The notes under the pieces: generated by a model
What the model saw: the letters and a program-made list of their open reading frames with translations, nothing else
Told to the model about the DNA's origin: nothing
Databases searched by the model: none
NCBI RefSeq assembly: GCF_009734425.1
Contig: NZ_CP046456.1
Span: forward strand, 1-64,000
DNA: 64,000 nt
Reading direction: 5' to 3'
From: Corynebacterium occultum
GTDB taxonomy: Bacteria > Actinomycetota > Actinomycetes > Mycobacteriales > Mycobacteriaceae
Part shown: positions 28,505 through 38,713 of the stretch, one piece after another
Layout: each line of letters starts with the position of its first letter
How positions within the stretch are numbered: the first letter of the stretch is position 1
Program-made: the position numbers and the translations under genes

Positions 28505-28693
28505 ATGGCCGCAGCCCTGAAGATTGCCCTCACGGGTGAGGAAGTCGCCATCCTCAAAAGCTATAAACGCTCCCGATTCAACCTCATCCAACACAAAGCC
28601 GAGGCACTCCTGCTCCTTGATGACGGCGTCTCCTTAGATATCATCGCGGTGCTGTTGCAAAGTTGGGGTAGTAGGAAGGCCGGCGTGCTGTGA
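28505..28693 (+). pseudogene. 5' fragment of an IS630-like transposase orfA
   Basis: Encodes MAAALKIALTGEEVAILKSY and KRSRFNLIQHKAEALLLLDDG, matching the helix-turn-helix opening of IS630-type transposases. Similarity ends after IIAVLLQ, where the sequence joins the DNA next to the KAP-family gene. Only about 55 codons remain. Confidence 0.5.
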
Positions 28694-28697
28694 GCAG

Positions 28698-30770
28698 CTA
28701 GTCTGGGGATGCTTTTTCTCCCCCAGGAGCTTTGGCGACAGCAAAATCCCGTCGGTTTTTCCAACTCAGATCATATTCATCCACGTTACTTCTCGGGGTA
28801 CTGGACCAAGAAGGATCAGCGTCAGGAACGATCTCATCAAAGGCTTCCCTATTGAAATCGTGCAGCTTGGTCACAGTCTGTTCACCCCCCAAGGAGCGTG
28901 AGTAAGTGACACAGCGTGCTGCGACGTCCTCCACGGTGAAGGCGCCTTCAGCCAACCCTGCCCTGAGCGGCTCCACAAGAAACTCCTGCTGCTTCCATTC
29001 CCGCAGGACAAAGATCATGAACTCCACCTGATCATCTAACGAAGCCTCGTCCTGATCTCGGAGATTGCTCATAATGACCTCCACGAGGTGCTGACACACT
29101 TGGTCCAGCACCTCGTCCACCCAGCGGTGATGCCCGTTGTACAACAGCATGAACTGGAGAATGTGAACCTGATCGAGGTGATGCGGGGAAAGATTCAGCG
29201 CGTCGACCAGCTTGGAAACCTCAACATCATCGCTTAGCCGAGACAGCATTTTCCCCGACCACTCTCTAATCCTCTTGTCTGCGCTGAGCAATGCGGTATC
29301 GTGCCGCGAAAGGCTTCCCAGGAGGGGGATGATAGTACGCAGAACCGCCAGACGTTCAGCATCCTCCCCCAGGAGGTCAGTGCTGGTTTCTGCCTTGTCG
29401 ATGGCCATAGAGATGCGGTTGGAATCCTCATCCAGGAGCAGCTCCTTGAGTGGGCTTTCGTTGCCGTCTGCAGCAGCAGTAATCGCGTTCGCTACAGCCG
29501 TATCAGAAATATCATGAGCGGGAACTCCCATGGCAAAGTAACGGTCAAAATAGCGCTTGTCGTAGATGCTCCTTTCCTCTGGGCGTGAGAAATAGTAGCT
29601 TCTCTTTCCCCTGACGCCGGGAAATAGCTCTTCCAGAAGCGTTCGGGCATCCGGGCACTCTTGAGGTGGGATCCCGTCAAAAAGCGGATCAGGATCAAAG
29701 GTCTTGCGGTCGGCATCATAAAATCCGCGTCCCAGTCCATCCTGCATGCCTGTGATCAGTTGGTCCTTATAGCGTGGTAGCTGGTTGTAGAGGGAAGGGA
29801 AGCTAGTCTTGAGTAACGTCACGACGATGACGTCTTCTACCTGGACTTCCTGTGAATCAAACATCGCTAGGTGATGCCGGACCTGAGCGATGTAGCGGTC
29901 AATGGCACGAGGCGTCGACAGCTGAGAGAGTAAAACCCTGCGTAGTCCCTGGAGACGCATCGCAAACATCTCCGGCTGCTCAAGGCGGGTAATAAAAGGT
30001 TCTAGGCCTTCATCGATCCGGGTCCTGAGCTGGGTCGGCACCAGTGGCGGGATGGCCAAAGGATATTGAACGATCTTCTCCAGAAACTTTCTGCCCGCGG
30101 CAGTCCCTTTTCCGGCGATGCCGGTCTCAGATAGTGTTTCAGTCACCGTCTGTTCGTCGTAGGCCAGCAGGAAATGAACACCGGGAAAACGACCCAGCAG
30201 CCTGACCACCTTCAACAGGGCTAATAACTCCTCTCCATGAAGGCGATCAATGTCATCAGCGATGACGAGAACCGGAATATCTAAATTCTTGAGCTCGTCT
30301 GATGCTTCCTTGAAAGCCTGACTCCAGGAGGGTTGCTTCTGCAGCCTTTCACCTGCTTTTTCTGCGGCCATGGCCGCGGCATCGCCAAACAAGGGAATCA
30401 TTTTGGCCGCAGGAGCTGAGATCTGCAGAATGGTTCCTAATTTTTCTCGAAGATCCTTACCGCGCTCTGAAGGGAGTGCACTACTCAGTGAAGCGTAGAA
30501 GTCCCCCAAGAGGCCATTGATATCACTGGTAGCCCAGGGGGTAAACCTCGCGATATGCCATTCGTTCTCGCTGGATGTTAGTTGTTCCTCGATCATCGCC
30601 AGCATCGAGCTTTTCCCACTACCCCATGGCCCGGTCAAGCCGAAGACAATACTGTCCTCCCAGGAATGGGCACCCTGAACAAGATGGGCGATTTGCTTGG
30701 CGTATGGGCTCCGTCCAAACGAATCCTCATCCGCAGACTTGATCGGTGCATCGCTCCATATCGTGGGCAT
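28698..30770 (-). CDS. KAP-family P-loop NTPase (candidate defence protein)
   Basis: A 690-residue KAP NTPase. Walker A is GPWGSGKSS (residues 47-55), the Walker B region is VLVIADDIDRL (about 168-178), and the TPWATSD block between them is typical of the family. No membrane segments are evident, unlike many KAP proteins, so it is probably cytoplasmic. The C-terminal 300 residues are helical and unrecognised. ATG 30770 follows the AbiEii stop (30772) by one base, so it is the third gene of the AbiE operon. KAP NTPases occur in several phage-defence settings, but their pairing with AbiE is not one I recognise. It might supply an effector or a sensor. Confidence 0.8.
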   Translation of the reverse strand: MPTIWSDAPIKSADEDSFGRSPYAKQIAHLVQGAHSWEDSIVFGLTGPWGSGKSSMLAMIEEQLTSSENEWHIARFTPWATSDINGLLGDFYASLSSALPSERGKDLREKLGTILQISAPAAKMIPLFGDAAAMAAEKAGERLQKQPSWSQAFKEASDELKNLDIPVLVIADDIDRLHGEELLALLKVVRLLGRFPGVHFLLAYDEQTVTETLSETGIAGKGTAAGRKFLEKIVQYPLAIPPLVPTQLRTRIDEGLEPFITRLEQPEMFAMRLQGLRRVLLSQLSTPRAIDRYIAQVRHHLAMFDSQEVQVEDVIVVTLLKTSFPSLYNQLPRYKDQLITGMQDGLGRGFYDADRKTFDPDPLFDGIPPQECPDARTLLEELFPGVRGKRSYYFSRPEERSIYDKRYFDRYFAMGVPAHDISDTAVANAITAAADGNESPLKELLLDEDSNRISMAIDKAETSTDLLGEDAERLAVLRTIIPLLGSLSRHDTALLSADKRIREWSGKMLSRLSDDVEVSKLVDALNLSPHHLDQVHILQFMLLYNGHHRWVDEVLDQVCQHLVEVIMSNLRDQDEASLDDQVEFMIFVLREWKQQEFLVEPLRAGLAEGAFTVEDVAARCVTYSRSLGGEQTVTKLHDFNREAFDEIVPDADPSWSSTPRSNVDEYDLSWKNRRDFAVAKAPGGEKASPD

Positions 30771-30771
30771 C

Positions 30772-31761
30772 TTAATTCTCCTCGTGAGTACGTATGGATG
30801 GGAGTTCCCCCGAAGTCTGCCAGGATTGGGATGCCGGTCCCCAGTGTCCTGCGATGATTTCTCCTGATAGAACGGGGTTCACACATACCCCGGCATGGGA
30901 TAAAGAAGTATTCAGCTGGTGGTAGGCCACGGGGTATTCAGCGAAGTCTTTCGCTGCCCTGGGAAAATTCTCCACCCACCTCGGGGACGGGGCGTGGAGC
31001 TGTTGCGGGAGGACAATACCGCGTCGCTGCTGCTCATGACCAAGAATCTCCCGTAGCCGCGCAGCGTCGATGATAGAGGCGTTGATCAAGCGAACAATAT
31101 CGGCCAGATCGCGGTAGCGGGTGGAGGGTTCCTCCTTGTTCCGTCCGTGGAGCTCATACATCGCGCAGATTTTATCGGCCAGGTGATTTTCCACCGCCAC
31201 CACCGGGATGTCGGGCAAATCAGCCAGGGTTTCATGCTCAATTACCGGAGACAGCGGGAGCATGTCGACGGGCCCGTGGTCATGGCGGCGATTGGTGATG
31301 TCGATGAGGAAAGTGTCAAAGATCCGGTTGCCCAGCCAAACTGTCACGGTGATCTTCGCGGTTTTCGAGCCGTATCCAAAGCTGTCGGGATCAGAGTGCG
31401 GGTCGATATCTCCCAGCTCGAATCGGAACGGATCGGACGCAGTCCCCGCATTGACCAGTACTTGGAGTTCTTCTTTCACTGGGGCGGGATCCTCCCAGGT
31501 GGTACCTCGAGCCAGGTCGATATCCCGGGTGAAGCGCCCACCGCCGGCACGAATCAACAGGGCGTTTCCACCCAACAGCATCCAGTTGCCCTCATCGCCA
31601 TGAAAGAGGCGCTTGAAGAATAAGGCGAAGACGTACTGTTTACGCACCAGCTGCGGATCCACGCCTTTGCTGCGGGCAACGGTGGTGATCTTGGTGGACA
31701 GGATTTTGCGCAGGCGCTGGAGGTTCTGCCGATTCTGGTTCTCGTCTACGTCATGTATCAT
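30772..31761 (-). CDS. AbiEii-type nucleotidyltransferase toxin
   Basis: A 329-residue member of the AbiEii/AbiGii toxin family. The nucleotidyltransferase core is GGNALLIRAGGGRFTRDIDLA (residues about 62-82), with a second conserved block VENHLADKICAMYELHGRN. Type IV toxins of this kind transfer nucleotides to tRNA or bind GTP and stop growth on phage infection. ATG 31761 lies 11 bases inside the AbiEi end, so the pair is coupled. All motif residues are present. Confidence 0.85.
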   Translation of the reverse strand: MIHDVDENQNRQNLQRLRKILSTKITTVARSKGVDPQLVRKQYVFALFFKRLFHGDEGNWMLLGGNALLIRAGGGRFTRDIDLARGTTWEDPAPVKEELQVLVNAGTASDPFRFELGDIDPHSDPDSFGYGSKTAKITVTVWLGNRIFDTFLIDITNRRHDHGPVDMLPLSPVIEHETLADLPDIPVVAVENHLADKICAMYELHGRNKEEPSTRYRDLADIVRLINASIIDAARLREILGHEQQRRGIVLPQQLHAPSPRWVENFPRAAKDFAEYPVAYHQLNTSLSHAGVCVNPVLSGEIIAGHWGPASQSWQTSGELPSIRTHEEN

Positions 31762-32581
31762 GGTCAGTCCGGTTTTCTTCTTTCTTGAGTTCTGCAGCGC
31801 GCGCCGGAGACAGGAGGTCGCCCTTGGCCATAGCGCCGGTGGCCTGCTGGAGAAAGTGATCAACATCGGGGTTCACCAGGTCGGCGTGCAGCTGCCGGGT
31901 AAGAAACTCCCACGCCTTGGTGACCGTGGGGTCTTTAGACGGGGCATAGCCGGCATGGCCCAGAAGTGAGTGGACCAGTTCCCGGCTGTTGGCAGCGCCA
32001 TAGTCACCGAGGTGGGGAAACAACCGTTCCGCCAGCTCATCGGTAGAAACGTGGTGATCTTCCACCGCATCACGCACCACAGTGGCCAGGTGATCGAAAT
32101 CTATCGCCTGAGCAGCCAGATCCCCGACTGTCCGGGCGACAGAGGTCACCGGGAGCCCCTCCACCCAGGTGATATCCCCCGCGGGCACCTCGCACCGGTG
32201 GAAGCGCAGATCCTGCTGAGTGGTCTGCCGACGAGCCGGTGAGGAAAACTCATGACGGGCCGCGAGCAGATCCCCCAAGCCATGCACACCAGCGGCTGAT
32301 ACATGAGAAACCACCACCGGATCCTCGGCCTCGACACGATTTTCCGCAGGGGACGAGGCCTCCGTGGCCAACCAGGCAGCCTGCAGATCCTGCCACGGAC
32401 CAAACCGGGCAGACGGCACGGCATAAACCCCATGACGGATGCGCTGCAACCGACCCCGGGCCCTCATCCGTGACAGCCACAATCGGTCAACGCCGAGATC
32501 ACGGGCCTGCGCCGAAGTAATCAGCCCCCACTGCGACGAGCCAAACATTTCCAGCTCTTCCAACACAGTCACTTCGTCCAT
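31751..32581 (-). CDS. AbiEi-type antitoxin and autorepressor
   Basis: A 276-residue protein whose N-terminus is a winged helix of the AbiEi_4 type (SQWGLITSAQARDLGVDRLW, then GRLQRIRHGVYAV, residues about 17-56). The C-terminal part is of the antitoxin type (VEGLPVTSVARTVGDLA). ATG 32581 has AGGAGG five bases upstream; a GTG two codons earlier is in frame but overlaps that site. AbiEi proteins neutralise AbiEii and repress their own operon by binding inverted repeats; such a repeat lies 60 bases upstream. Confidence 0.85.
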   Translation of the reverse strand: MDEVTVLEELEMFGSSQWGLITSAQARDLGVDRLWLSRMRARGRLQRIRHGVYAVPSARFGPWQDLQAAWLATEASSPAENRVEAEDPVVVSHVSAAGVHGLGDLLAARHEFSSPARRQTTQQDLRFHRCEVPAGDITWVEGLPVTSVARTVGDLAAQAIDFDHLATVVRDAVEDHHVSTDELAERLFPHLGDYGAANSRELVHSLLGHAGYAPSKDPTVTKAWEFLTRQLHADLVNPDVDHFLQQATGAMAKGDLLSPARAAELKKEENRTDHDT

Positions 32582-32640
32582 GACCACCTCCTTAGGGGAA
32601 GCCTCTCAACATAGGAACCCAGATCATCCTGATCCACTTC

Positions 32641-32666
32641 GATTGTATCACTCAGGTGATACAATC
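32641..32666. promoter_or_regulatory. Perfect palindrome upstream of abiE operon
   Basis: GATTGTATCAC and GTGATACAATC form 11-bp perfect arms with a 4-base spacer (TCAG). The placement, 60 bases before the AbiEi start, fits an operator for that autorepressor. Confidence 0.7.
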
Positions 32667-32949
32667 AAAGATCAATGCCCTAGCGAAGCCTCGTTCGAGG
32701 GTCTTTCGAGAACCTCGTTGCAGAACTATCGGCACGTGTGTTCATCACTACGTACGTTTACGGCAGCTGGAAAGAAGCTTCAAAAATATCTGATGGAGCT
32801 CTTTTTGAAGCGCCCCGTATACCCCTTGTGTCAAAATGCTGGTTCCTGAAGAGGTGAAGATGCGAAAGCGGTCATCGAGGGTGGCTAACTGGACCCGGCC
32901 GGTTTCTTCGCGCTTCGGCTACCGCTTCCACGCGTTAAAACTCTACGAA

Positions 32950-33948
32950 TTAAGTCTCCGAGCCAGATTCGTCGAAGAAGACGAAAATGTTGTCAGGCTG
33001 GGGTTCGGTCTGCTCAAAGCCGAGGATCCCATCAGTCTCGACGGGCTCCCAGATCCCCGTTGGGCTGAGGTCGGGAACAGAAGTGAGGAAATTTCTCTCT
33101 TCAACGTCGATGCTGTGGTAAGAAAGCTCAGCATCGGAGGCGTATCCGGCACTGGCACGCGCATCCTGAGCTCGTTCACAGAGAAAAACGTATTCGCTGA
33201 AGACGCCAAAGCCATTAGGGAAGTGTGCGGTGCCCGCAAAGGAATGAATCGCTAGCTCACCAGAGGTGGCCACACTGATTCCACTCTTGAACTCGGGAAT
33301 TTTTGCACTCGCCGAAAACTTGGCATGGCTCAGGACCGAATCGAAACACTCTTGCTTGGCTTGATCATGAACGGCGAGAATCTCTTTAAAATTACCCGTG
33401 GTGCTCAAATGGTGGCCGTAACTATCGCCGGATGGGATGCTTGCACCGATAACCGAGGCCAGAGAGATCAGTGCAGGTAGCCACAAGAATCGCTTGATCC
33501 GCTGGCCGGTCTTAGGCAGCCTGATTTTGTCGATGATTTCGCAGGTGAAGAACCAGATCGCGGGAACGAGGAAAACCAGAGCAGTTAATATGCTGCCAAG
33601 AAAATCGCTCTTTGTCGCGGTATAGGCTGGATCGAAGGCCGTAGCAATACCAGCCACTCCGAAAATGAGTAGGGCTAACGCGAGGACGTACTTGATGACA
33701 GTAAGGACTTTATTTCGAGGCTTAGGTGGCTCAAAAACTGTCGCATTAGGGTTCCCGAGGGTGGAAGCGCCAGGTTCCTGTCTAGGGTGTGTCGGACCAT
33801 ATCCAAACCCTGTCATCTCAGACTGTCCTGCAGCAGGGTAAACGTCGGCCATGTTTTTCTGCTCCCTGGAGCCGGGAAAGGCTACGTTCTCGTCGATGGG
33901 GTGGGAGGGGGAGGAGCTTCCAGGCTCCTGAGGCCGCATGCCGGTCAT
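32950..33948 (-). CDS. Membrane protein of unknown function, 332 aa
   Basis: A low-complexity, Pro- and Gly-rich N-terminus (about 80 residues) is followed by three membrane segments (VLTVIKYVLALALLIFGVAG, FLGSILTALVFLVPAIWFF and WLPALISLASVIGA). A soluble acidic C-terminal domain of about 150 residues follows. A later start (MADVYPAAG) is possible. It lies upstream of the AbiE operon on the same strand, 369 bases away, with the palindrome between, so it is probably a separate transcript. Function unknown. Confidence 0.65.
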   Translation of the reverse strand: MTGMRPQEPGSSSPSHPIDENVAFPGSREQKNMADVYPAAGQSEMTGFGYGPTHPRQEPGASTLGNPNATVFEPPKPRNKVLTVIKYVLALALLIFGVAGIATAFDPAYTATKSDFLGSILTALVFLVPAIWFFTCEIIDKIRLPKTGQRIKRFLWLPALISLASVIGASIPSGDSYGHHLSTTGNFKEILAVHDQAKQECFDSVLSHAKFSASAKIPEFKSGISVATSGELAIHSFAGTAHFPNGFGVFSEYVFLCERAQDARASAGYASDAELSYHSIDVEERNFLTSVPDLSPTGIWEPVETDGILGFEQTEPQPDNIFVFFDESGSET

Positions 33949-35544
33949 TAAGTCTCGATTCAGAAAAAGATCAACTAAGTATCAGGTAAACATTAGTACT
34001 TTCATTGATCATTTTAAAATGGTGGCTCGACAACATATCCGCAGTCCCACCCGCCTGCACTGTCCGTCGTCTTCTGAAAAATAACGGCTAGTGCAGACCG
34101 GTGCTGAACATAGTGAGATCTGCATTCCGCTCGCCACGCGCGAAAATTCAGGAGTCGCGTTCACTATCCGCACACACTGTCCCGGAACATTGGTTCGCAC
34201 AACGTGCCACCGTTCGGCAGGCGAACCATGGCCACGATGGGCATGATGCAAAACAGTAAGTCTCGGAAAACTCTGTCACATTAATAAATTTACCCACCGT
34301 TCACGCGACATAGTAAAATAACGCGTTAAGTGACAAATTTGATTTTTGCGACCTTGTGACTTGCAGCTTCGTTTGGCGGTTTTTTAGCAACTTCAGTTGG
34401 CGGCTTTAAACGATTCCAACACCGAAACCGAGTAGGTCGAATAGGCACTCGGAGTGAGCTGATTAGAGGGCCAAGCCGCTTCCGCCGGCAGGGATGAAGA
34501 TGCCTCAACAATCAGAACGGACCGGGACGGCTCCCTTGTCACAAAAACACCCCTCCAAGCCAGGCTCGTCACCTCACCATCTTCGGAAGTATCCGCTACT
34601 AAAACTCACGCACGAGATTCCAGTCATATTCACCTATTTTGCTTTTCCACATCACAGCGCTCGCGATCGATGGGCGGCCATCACTACATGGCCCGCTATG
34701 TTGCTTCACTCATGATAGGGATATTAAGAGATGGTGGTCATTGTTATCACTGAAAACTGTTTGGCGCACTACCTCATGGGCGAGGGGCTTCAATCACAAA
34801 TATGGTTCGCTCCGTGGGTTGTGTCAAAAACGAACGATTTCGACACAAGCCCGACAGGCTCCCACTGGACATGGTCCACATCTTTCGTAGCGGTGGGGAT
34901 CATGAGCATCTCTTCTCGGAGGAGTTGTAACTGATCCTCTCCTGGCCCTATCAGGACCAGAGATCCCTTAGGGCTGACTGGGAAACGATGCGCAGCAAAC
35001 ATCCCCCGCGACTTTTCGACGACACCTTGTGATCTCACTTCTTTTCACCGATGGGCAAGTCAGCGTTTCTTCCTCCCCGAGGTGACCTCTCCGAGGAGAT
35101 CAGCCACTTCCCTGCCCGCCCACGAGAAACCTCACGGATGTGGAGAGGAGTGTCAAAAAAGTCCTCTGCCCCGCCTGCTCCCACGCTCGCGCCTTATATA
35201 CAGAGGCGCTCATCGTTATCCGTAGTACGCGATGTCCTTCAACCAGATCACCCGTCAGCAGCAGACACCGGCCCCCTGGCCCACATCCACCAGGTAGGAG
35301 ACTGCTGGGGGGGGGTGAACTGCACCTGCGATCACCTGACCCTCACGAGGCACCGTGACAAAGCCCCAGGTTTCCCTCGGGGTGGGAAGTATCCCAACTC
35401 GGCTTTGCTGGGACGTTTCTCCTCCCGGACCTGCCGGATGGTTCATACTGAAGACGATGGGTGCGCCTGCCCCTTTCCTACTCCAGGGGGATCACCGGTG
35501 ACTGCCCACCCCAGCTAGCGTCATCAAGGCGAGAAGAGCCGACC
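33949..35544. other. Gene-poor stretch with resolvase-site remnants
   Basis: No convincing gene in about 1.6 kb. It contains a res-like block (34262-34353), a copy of a motif also found at 51.34 kb (34071-34112), and between 34425 and 34450 a degraded stretch that faintly recalls a resolvase start (compare GYARVS). The remainder, 34500-35544, looks like mutated non-coding DNA. Confidence 0.45.
34262..34353 (-). repeat. res-like block A (inverted copy of 51162-51253)
   Basis: Read on the minus strand, this 92-base block matches 51162-51253: both begin GGTCGCAAAA, share GTCACTTAACGCGTTATTT and CGTGAACGG, and end GTGACA-AGTTTTC. The copy at 51.2 kb lies between two divergent resolvase genes, the normal place for a Tn3-type res site. 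Confidence 0.7.
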
Positions 35545-36135
35545 ATGAAGACTCAGCAACAACGAGACACCCTCGACCTGCCCACGGCCTACCACCGGCA
35601 CCTCACCGTGGATTTCAAACAGGACCGGAAATACTTCGTCACGCTCCAGGCAATCTTTCTTGCAGTGGTTCTTACCGCTGTTGCGCTCGCCCTGGTCTTT
35701 GACCTCCCCCTAGCCACCGGCTGGCCTCCCGTGGTCACCATCCCGGTCACCTTGCTGTCTTTGCTGGTGTACATGGCAGCCCACGAAGCCACCCACGGCC
35801 TCACCCTGCGTCTGCTCACCGGCACCACCCCGTCCTACGCGGTGAGGTTTCCCTTCCTGACCACCAGCAGCCCCCTCCACCTCACCCGCCGCAGCACCAT
35901 CACCACAGCCTTATCCCCCTCCATCATCTGGGGAACGGTGTTTTTCGTTGCCCTGTTCCTTGTCCCCGCAGATGCCCGTCTGCCGGTCTACATTCTTTTG
36001 ACCGTGAACTTTGCCGGCTCGGCCGGGGACTACCTCGAGGCGGCCCTAGCGCTACGGCAGCCACGGGAAGCACTCTTCCAGGATGAGGGCGATCGGGTGG
36101 ATGTCTTCCTCCCCACTGCGCAGGAACCAAGGTGA
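35545..36135 (+). CDS. DUF3267-type zincin-like membrane protein
   Basis: A 196-residue protein with four or five membrane segments and a zinc-metalloprotease-like motif, AAHEATHGLTLRL (HExxH, near residue 90). DUF3267 proteins are putative membrane metalloproteases of unknown substrate. The start is ATG 35545. A degraded second copy of its 5' end exists at 45709-45849. Confidence 0.7.
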   Translation: MKTQQQRDTLDLPTAYHRHLTVDFKQDRKYFVTLQAIFLAVVLTAVALALVFDLPLATGWPPVVTIPVTLLSLLVYMAAHEATHGLTLRLLTGTTPSYAVRFPFLTTSSPLHLTRRSTITTALSPSIIWGTVFFVALFLVPADARLPVYILLTVNFAGSAGDYLEAALALRQPREALFQDEGDRVDVFLPTAQEPR

Positions 36136-36423
36136 GACATCGGTCACCGGTCAGAACACCGGTGGTCCTTCTGTCCGGCAGGAGCCCATGAAAGACCACA
36201 CCGGCCGGTCTCCTCGGGAGAAGATCCCCCTATTCCTCCCCAGAAGTCCTGGGCTCATCCTGTGGCTATCCCTACAGAGAAAATGCCTCCATGCCCGGAA
36301 AGCAGTTGATAAAAATTCGGGGGAAACAACTACATGGTGCGCGGGCTAAGGTCCACTTGAGGAGACCAGCGGCTCGGACTCGCGACAGTTCACACGCCAT
36401 TCCCACCCTTGTAAGGAAGCGTC

Positions 36424-38010
36424 ATGGATTCCCGGACGACCTACCCCACCTCTTCCGCTCAACGACCTGCCCGGATGAGACCGCTGAACTGGGTCCTGCT
36501 GGTGGCCGGAGTTCTCCTCACTGCCCTCGGCCTGGGCCTGACCCTCGGCGGAGCAGTGCTCATGAGCGCTGAATCCGCCCAACAAGACGGCCAGTACCTC
36601 ACCCTCGATCCGCAGCGTTACCAGAGCACCGGCCACGCCATCACCACCCCATCCCTGGTGCTCGATCCCGGGGAGTCCGGGACGACCGGTCTGCCCCCAC
36701 TGGAGGAACTAGCCAGCATCCAGGTGAAGGTGACCCCCGTGGTCCCCGACCAGGCTATCTTCGTTGGCATCGGGGATGCCTCCGAGGTCGCCGCCTACCT
36801 CGACGATGTCCCTTCTGCCGCCATCGGAGGTATGACCTGGACCGAGACCGGGCAACTGTCCGGCCAATGGTCCTGGAACTCCGGTACTGACGGGCAACTA
36901 CAGGACATCCCCGGCGACCGCGTTCCCGCATCCCCTGCCGACCAGGATTTCTGGGCCGTCTCGGCCATGGGAACCGGCACCCAGGAAGTCACCTTTGATC
37001 TGCAGGAGGGCCAGTGGACCCTGGTGGTGATGAACGCCGACGCCACCCGTCCGGTGTGGATCGATCTGCAGGCCGGCGCCCGCACAGACCTGCTGAACCC
37101 CGTCAACCCCGGTCTGTTGATCACCGGCCTGATCGCACTACTCCTGGGCCTTGCCCTGCTGCTGTTGGGGACCCGCGGCCTGGGCCGGGACATTGACCAA
37201 CCGACCCCGTCGCCCCTCGCCACAACCGGGGACATCGCCGGTGGACACCCCACCTCAGGTGCAACCCGACTGGCTGTGCACCCGTTGTCTTTTACCGGGC
37301 ACCTGGACACCCGACTCTCCCGGGGACTGTGGCTGATCAAATGGCTGCTGGCCATCCCGCACTATCTCATCCTGGCCTTACTGTGGTTTGCCCTCGTGAT
37401 CACCACGATTGCTGCCGGGATAGCCATCTTGTTCACCGGTCGCTATCCCCGGTCCTGGTTCGCCTTCAGCGTCGGGGTGCTGCGGTGGAACTGGCGGGTG
37501 GGTTTCTACGCCTACTCGACCCTGGGCACCGACCAGTATCCTCCGTTTACCCTCGCCCGGGCCGACTACCCCGCGGAGCTGGCGGTAGATTACCCCGACC
37601 GACTCTCCCGCGGGCTGGTCCTGGTGAAGTGGTGGCTGCTGGCCATCCCGCACCTGCTGATCCTGGGAATCCTCACCGGCAGCACCGGGGCCGCCGGGAT
37701 GGTCTACTCGGACGAGGGTTGGACGCGGGTGACCACCGGCGGATCCCCCTCCCTGTTGGGCCTGCTGGTCCTCATCGCGGCCGTGGGGCTGCTGTTCACC
37801 GGCCGGTACCTTCCCGGTCTCTTCGCCCTGATCGTCGGGCTCAACCGGTGGGTCTACCGCGTCGCCACCTACGTTCTTCTCCTGCGCGATGACTATCCCC
37901 CCTTCCGTCTGGACCAGGGCCCCACCGACCTACCTCACCCCGGTGAGCCCGCAGGATCCGAGACGATAACAGCAACCACCACACCTCATCCTCCGTCAGC
38001 GCCGGCCTAG
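36424..38010 (+). CDS. DUF4389-domain membrane protein, 528 aa
   Basis: One N-terminal membrane helix (WVLLVAGVLLTALGLGLTL), an extracytoplasmic domain of about 180 residues, a helix (LLITGLIALLLGLALLLLG), then a tandem DUF4389 region. The repeat is seen as LSRGLWLIKWLLAIPHYLI and LSRGLVLVKWWLLAIPHLLI, each followed by a FTGRYP or FTGRYLPGLFA block. Function unknown in the family; likely an envelope protein. It starts 288 bases after the DUF3267-type gene, a gap with no gene. Confidence 0.75.
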   Translation: MDSRTTYPTSSAQRPARMRPLNWVLLVAGVLLTALGLGLTLGGAVLMSAESAQQDGQYLTLDPQRYQSTGHAITTPSLVLDPGESGTTGLPPLEELASIQVKVTPVVPDQAIFVGIGDASEVAAYLDDVPSAAIGGMTWTETGQLSGQWSWNSGTDGQLQDIPGDRVPASPADQDFWAVSAMGTGTQEVTFDLQEGQWTLVVMNADATRPVWIDLQAGARTDLLNPVNPGLLITGLIALLLGLALLLLGTRGLGRDIDQPTPSPLATTGDIAGGHPTSGATRLAVHPLSFTGHLDTRLSRGLWLIKWLLAIPHYLILALLWFALVITTIAAGIAILFTGRYPRSWFAFSVGVLRWNWRVGFYAYSTLGTDQYPPFTLARADYPAELAVDYPDRLSRGLVLVKWWLLAIPHLLILGILTGSTGAAGMVYSDEGWTRVTTGGSPSLLGLLVLIAAVGLLFTGRYLPGLFALIVGLNRWVYRVATYVLLLRDDYPPFRLDQGPTDLPHPGEPAGSETITATTTPHPPSAPA

Positions 38011-38275
38011 CTGAGTCATCATGCCTCGTCCTTGGCCAGCATCCTGGCCCTCGGGGCAGCAACTGCGGCGTTTGCTCCTGCTCGGGGACCAGGACCACGC
38101 CCTGCCCACGACGGACCCCTGCCCGGAAACCCGCTCCCGGCCAGGGGTCAGCCCTCCTGGCCACCCCATCACGGAACTGTTGGTCTGGCCTCATGCCGGG
38201 TACACCCCGCATGTGGAGGAGCCTTCTCGGTGCTATGAGTTCATGTCCGGGACTGTTCTTACAGGATCCAGCCCC

Positions 38276-38713
38276 TCACGCTGAGGAGTTGCGGGTTGCA
38301 CCGTGCCGGATGGTCGCAAAGGCTGCTGCGGAGACTGCGTTGACGGTCCAGTACGGCCACGGCAGGGCAGGGATCAGTCCCAGGACCCAGGCTTGGGCCC
38401 ATAGCAGCGCCCCGGAGATCCGACGGCCGCGGAGAAGGTGATAAGCCACCGTCGCCTGGAACACGGCCGCAGTTAAGACCACGGCGGGGGCGGCCGGCTC
38501 CAGGGCACGAATGATCGGCCGGTAGGGCGGGAACCAGGTTGTATCACCCAGCCAGCGCAGGAAATCAGGGGCGGTACGTACCGTGTACACGGTGTTCACC
38601 ACGGCGGTGCCAGCGAAATACACTCCCACGGCCCGCACCCCCATTCTCCATGCCCGAGCCGGTCTGGGCGAGAGGGAACGAAAACGGCCAAGCTGCTGTT
38701 TGAGGGAAGCCAT
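38276..38713 (-). CDS. Small membrane protein, 145 aa
   Basis: Three or four membrane segments after a basic N-terminus (RPARAWRMGVRAVGVYFAG). It has an overall DoxX-like look, but no defining motif. It is downstream of the P-type ATPase on the same strand, 160 bases away. Confidence 0.6.
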   Translation of the reverse strand: MASLKQQLGRFRSLSPRPARAWRMGVRAVGVYFAGTAVVNTVYTVRTAPDFLRWLGDTTWFPPYRPIIRALEPAAPAVVLTAAVFQATVAYHLLRGRRISGALLWAQAWVLGLIPALPWPYWTVNAVSAAAFATIRHGATRNSSA

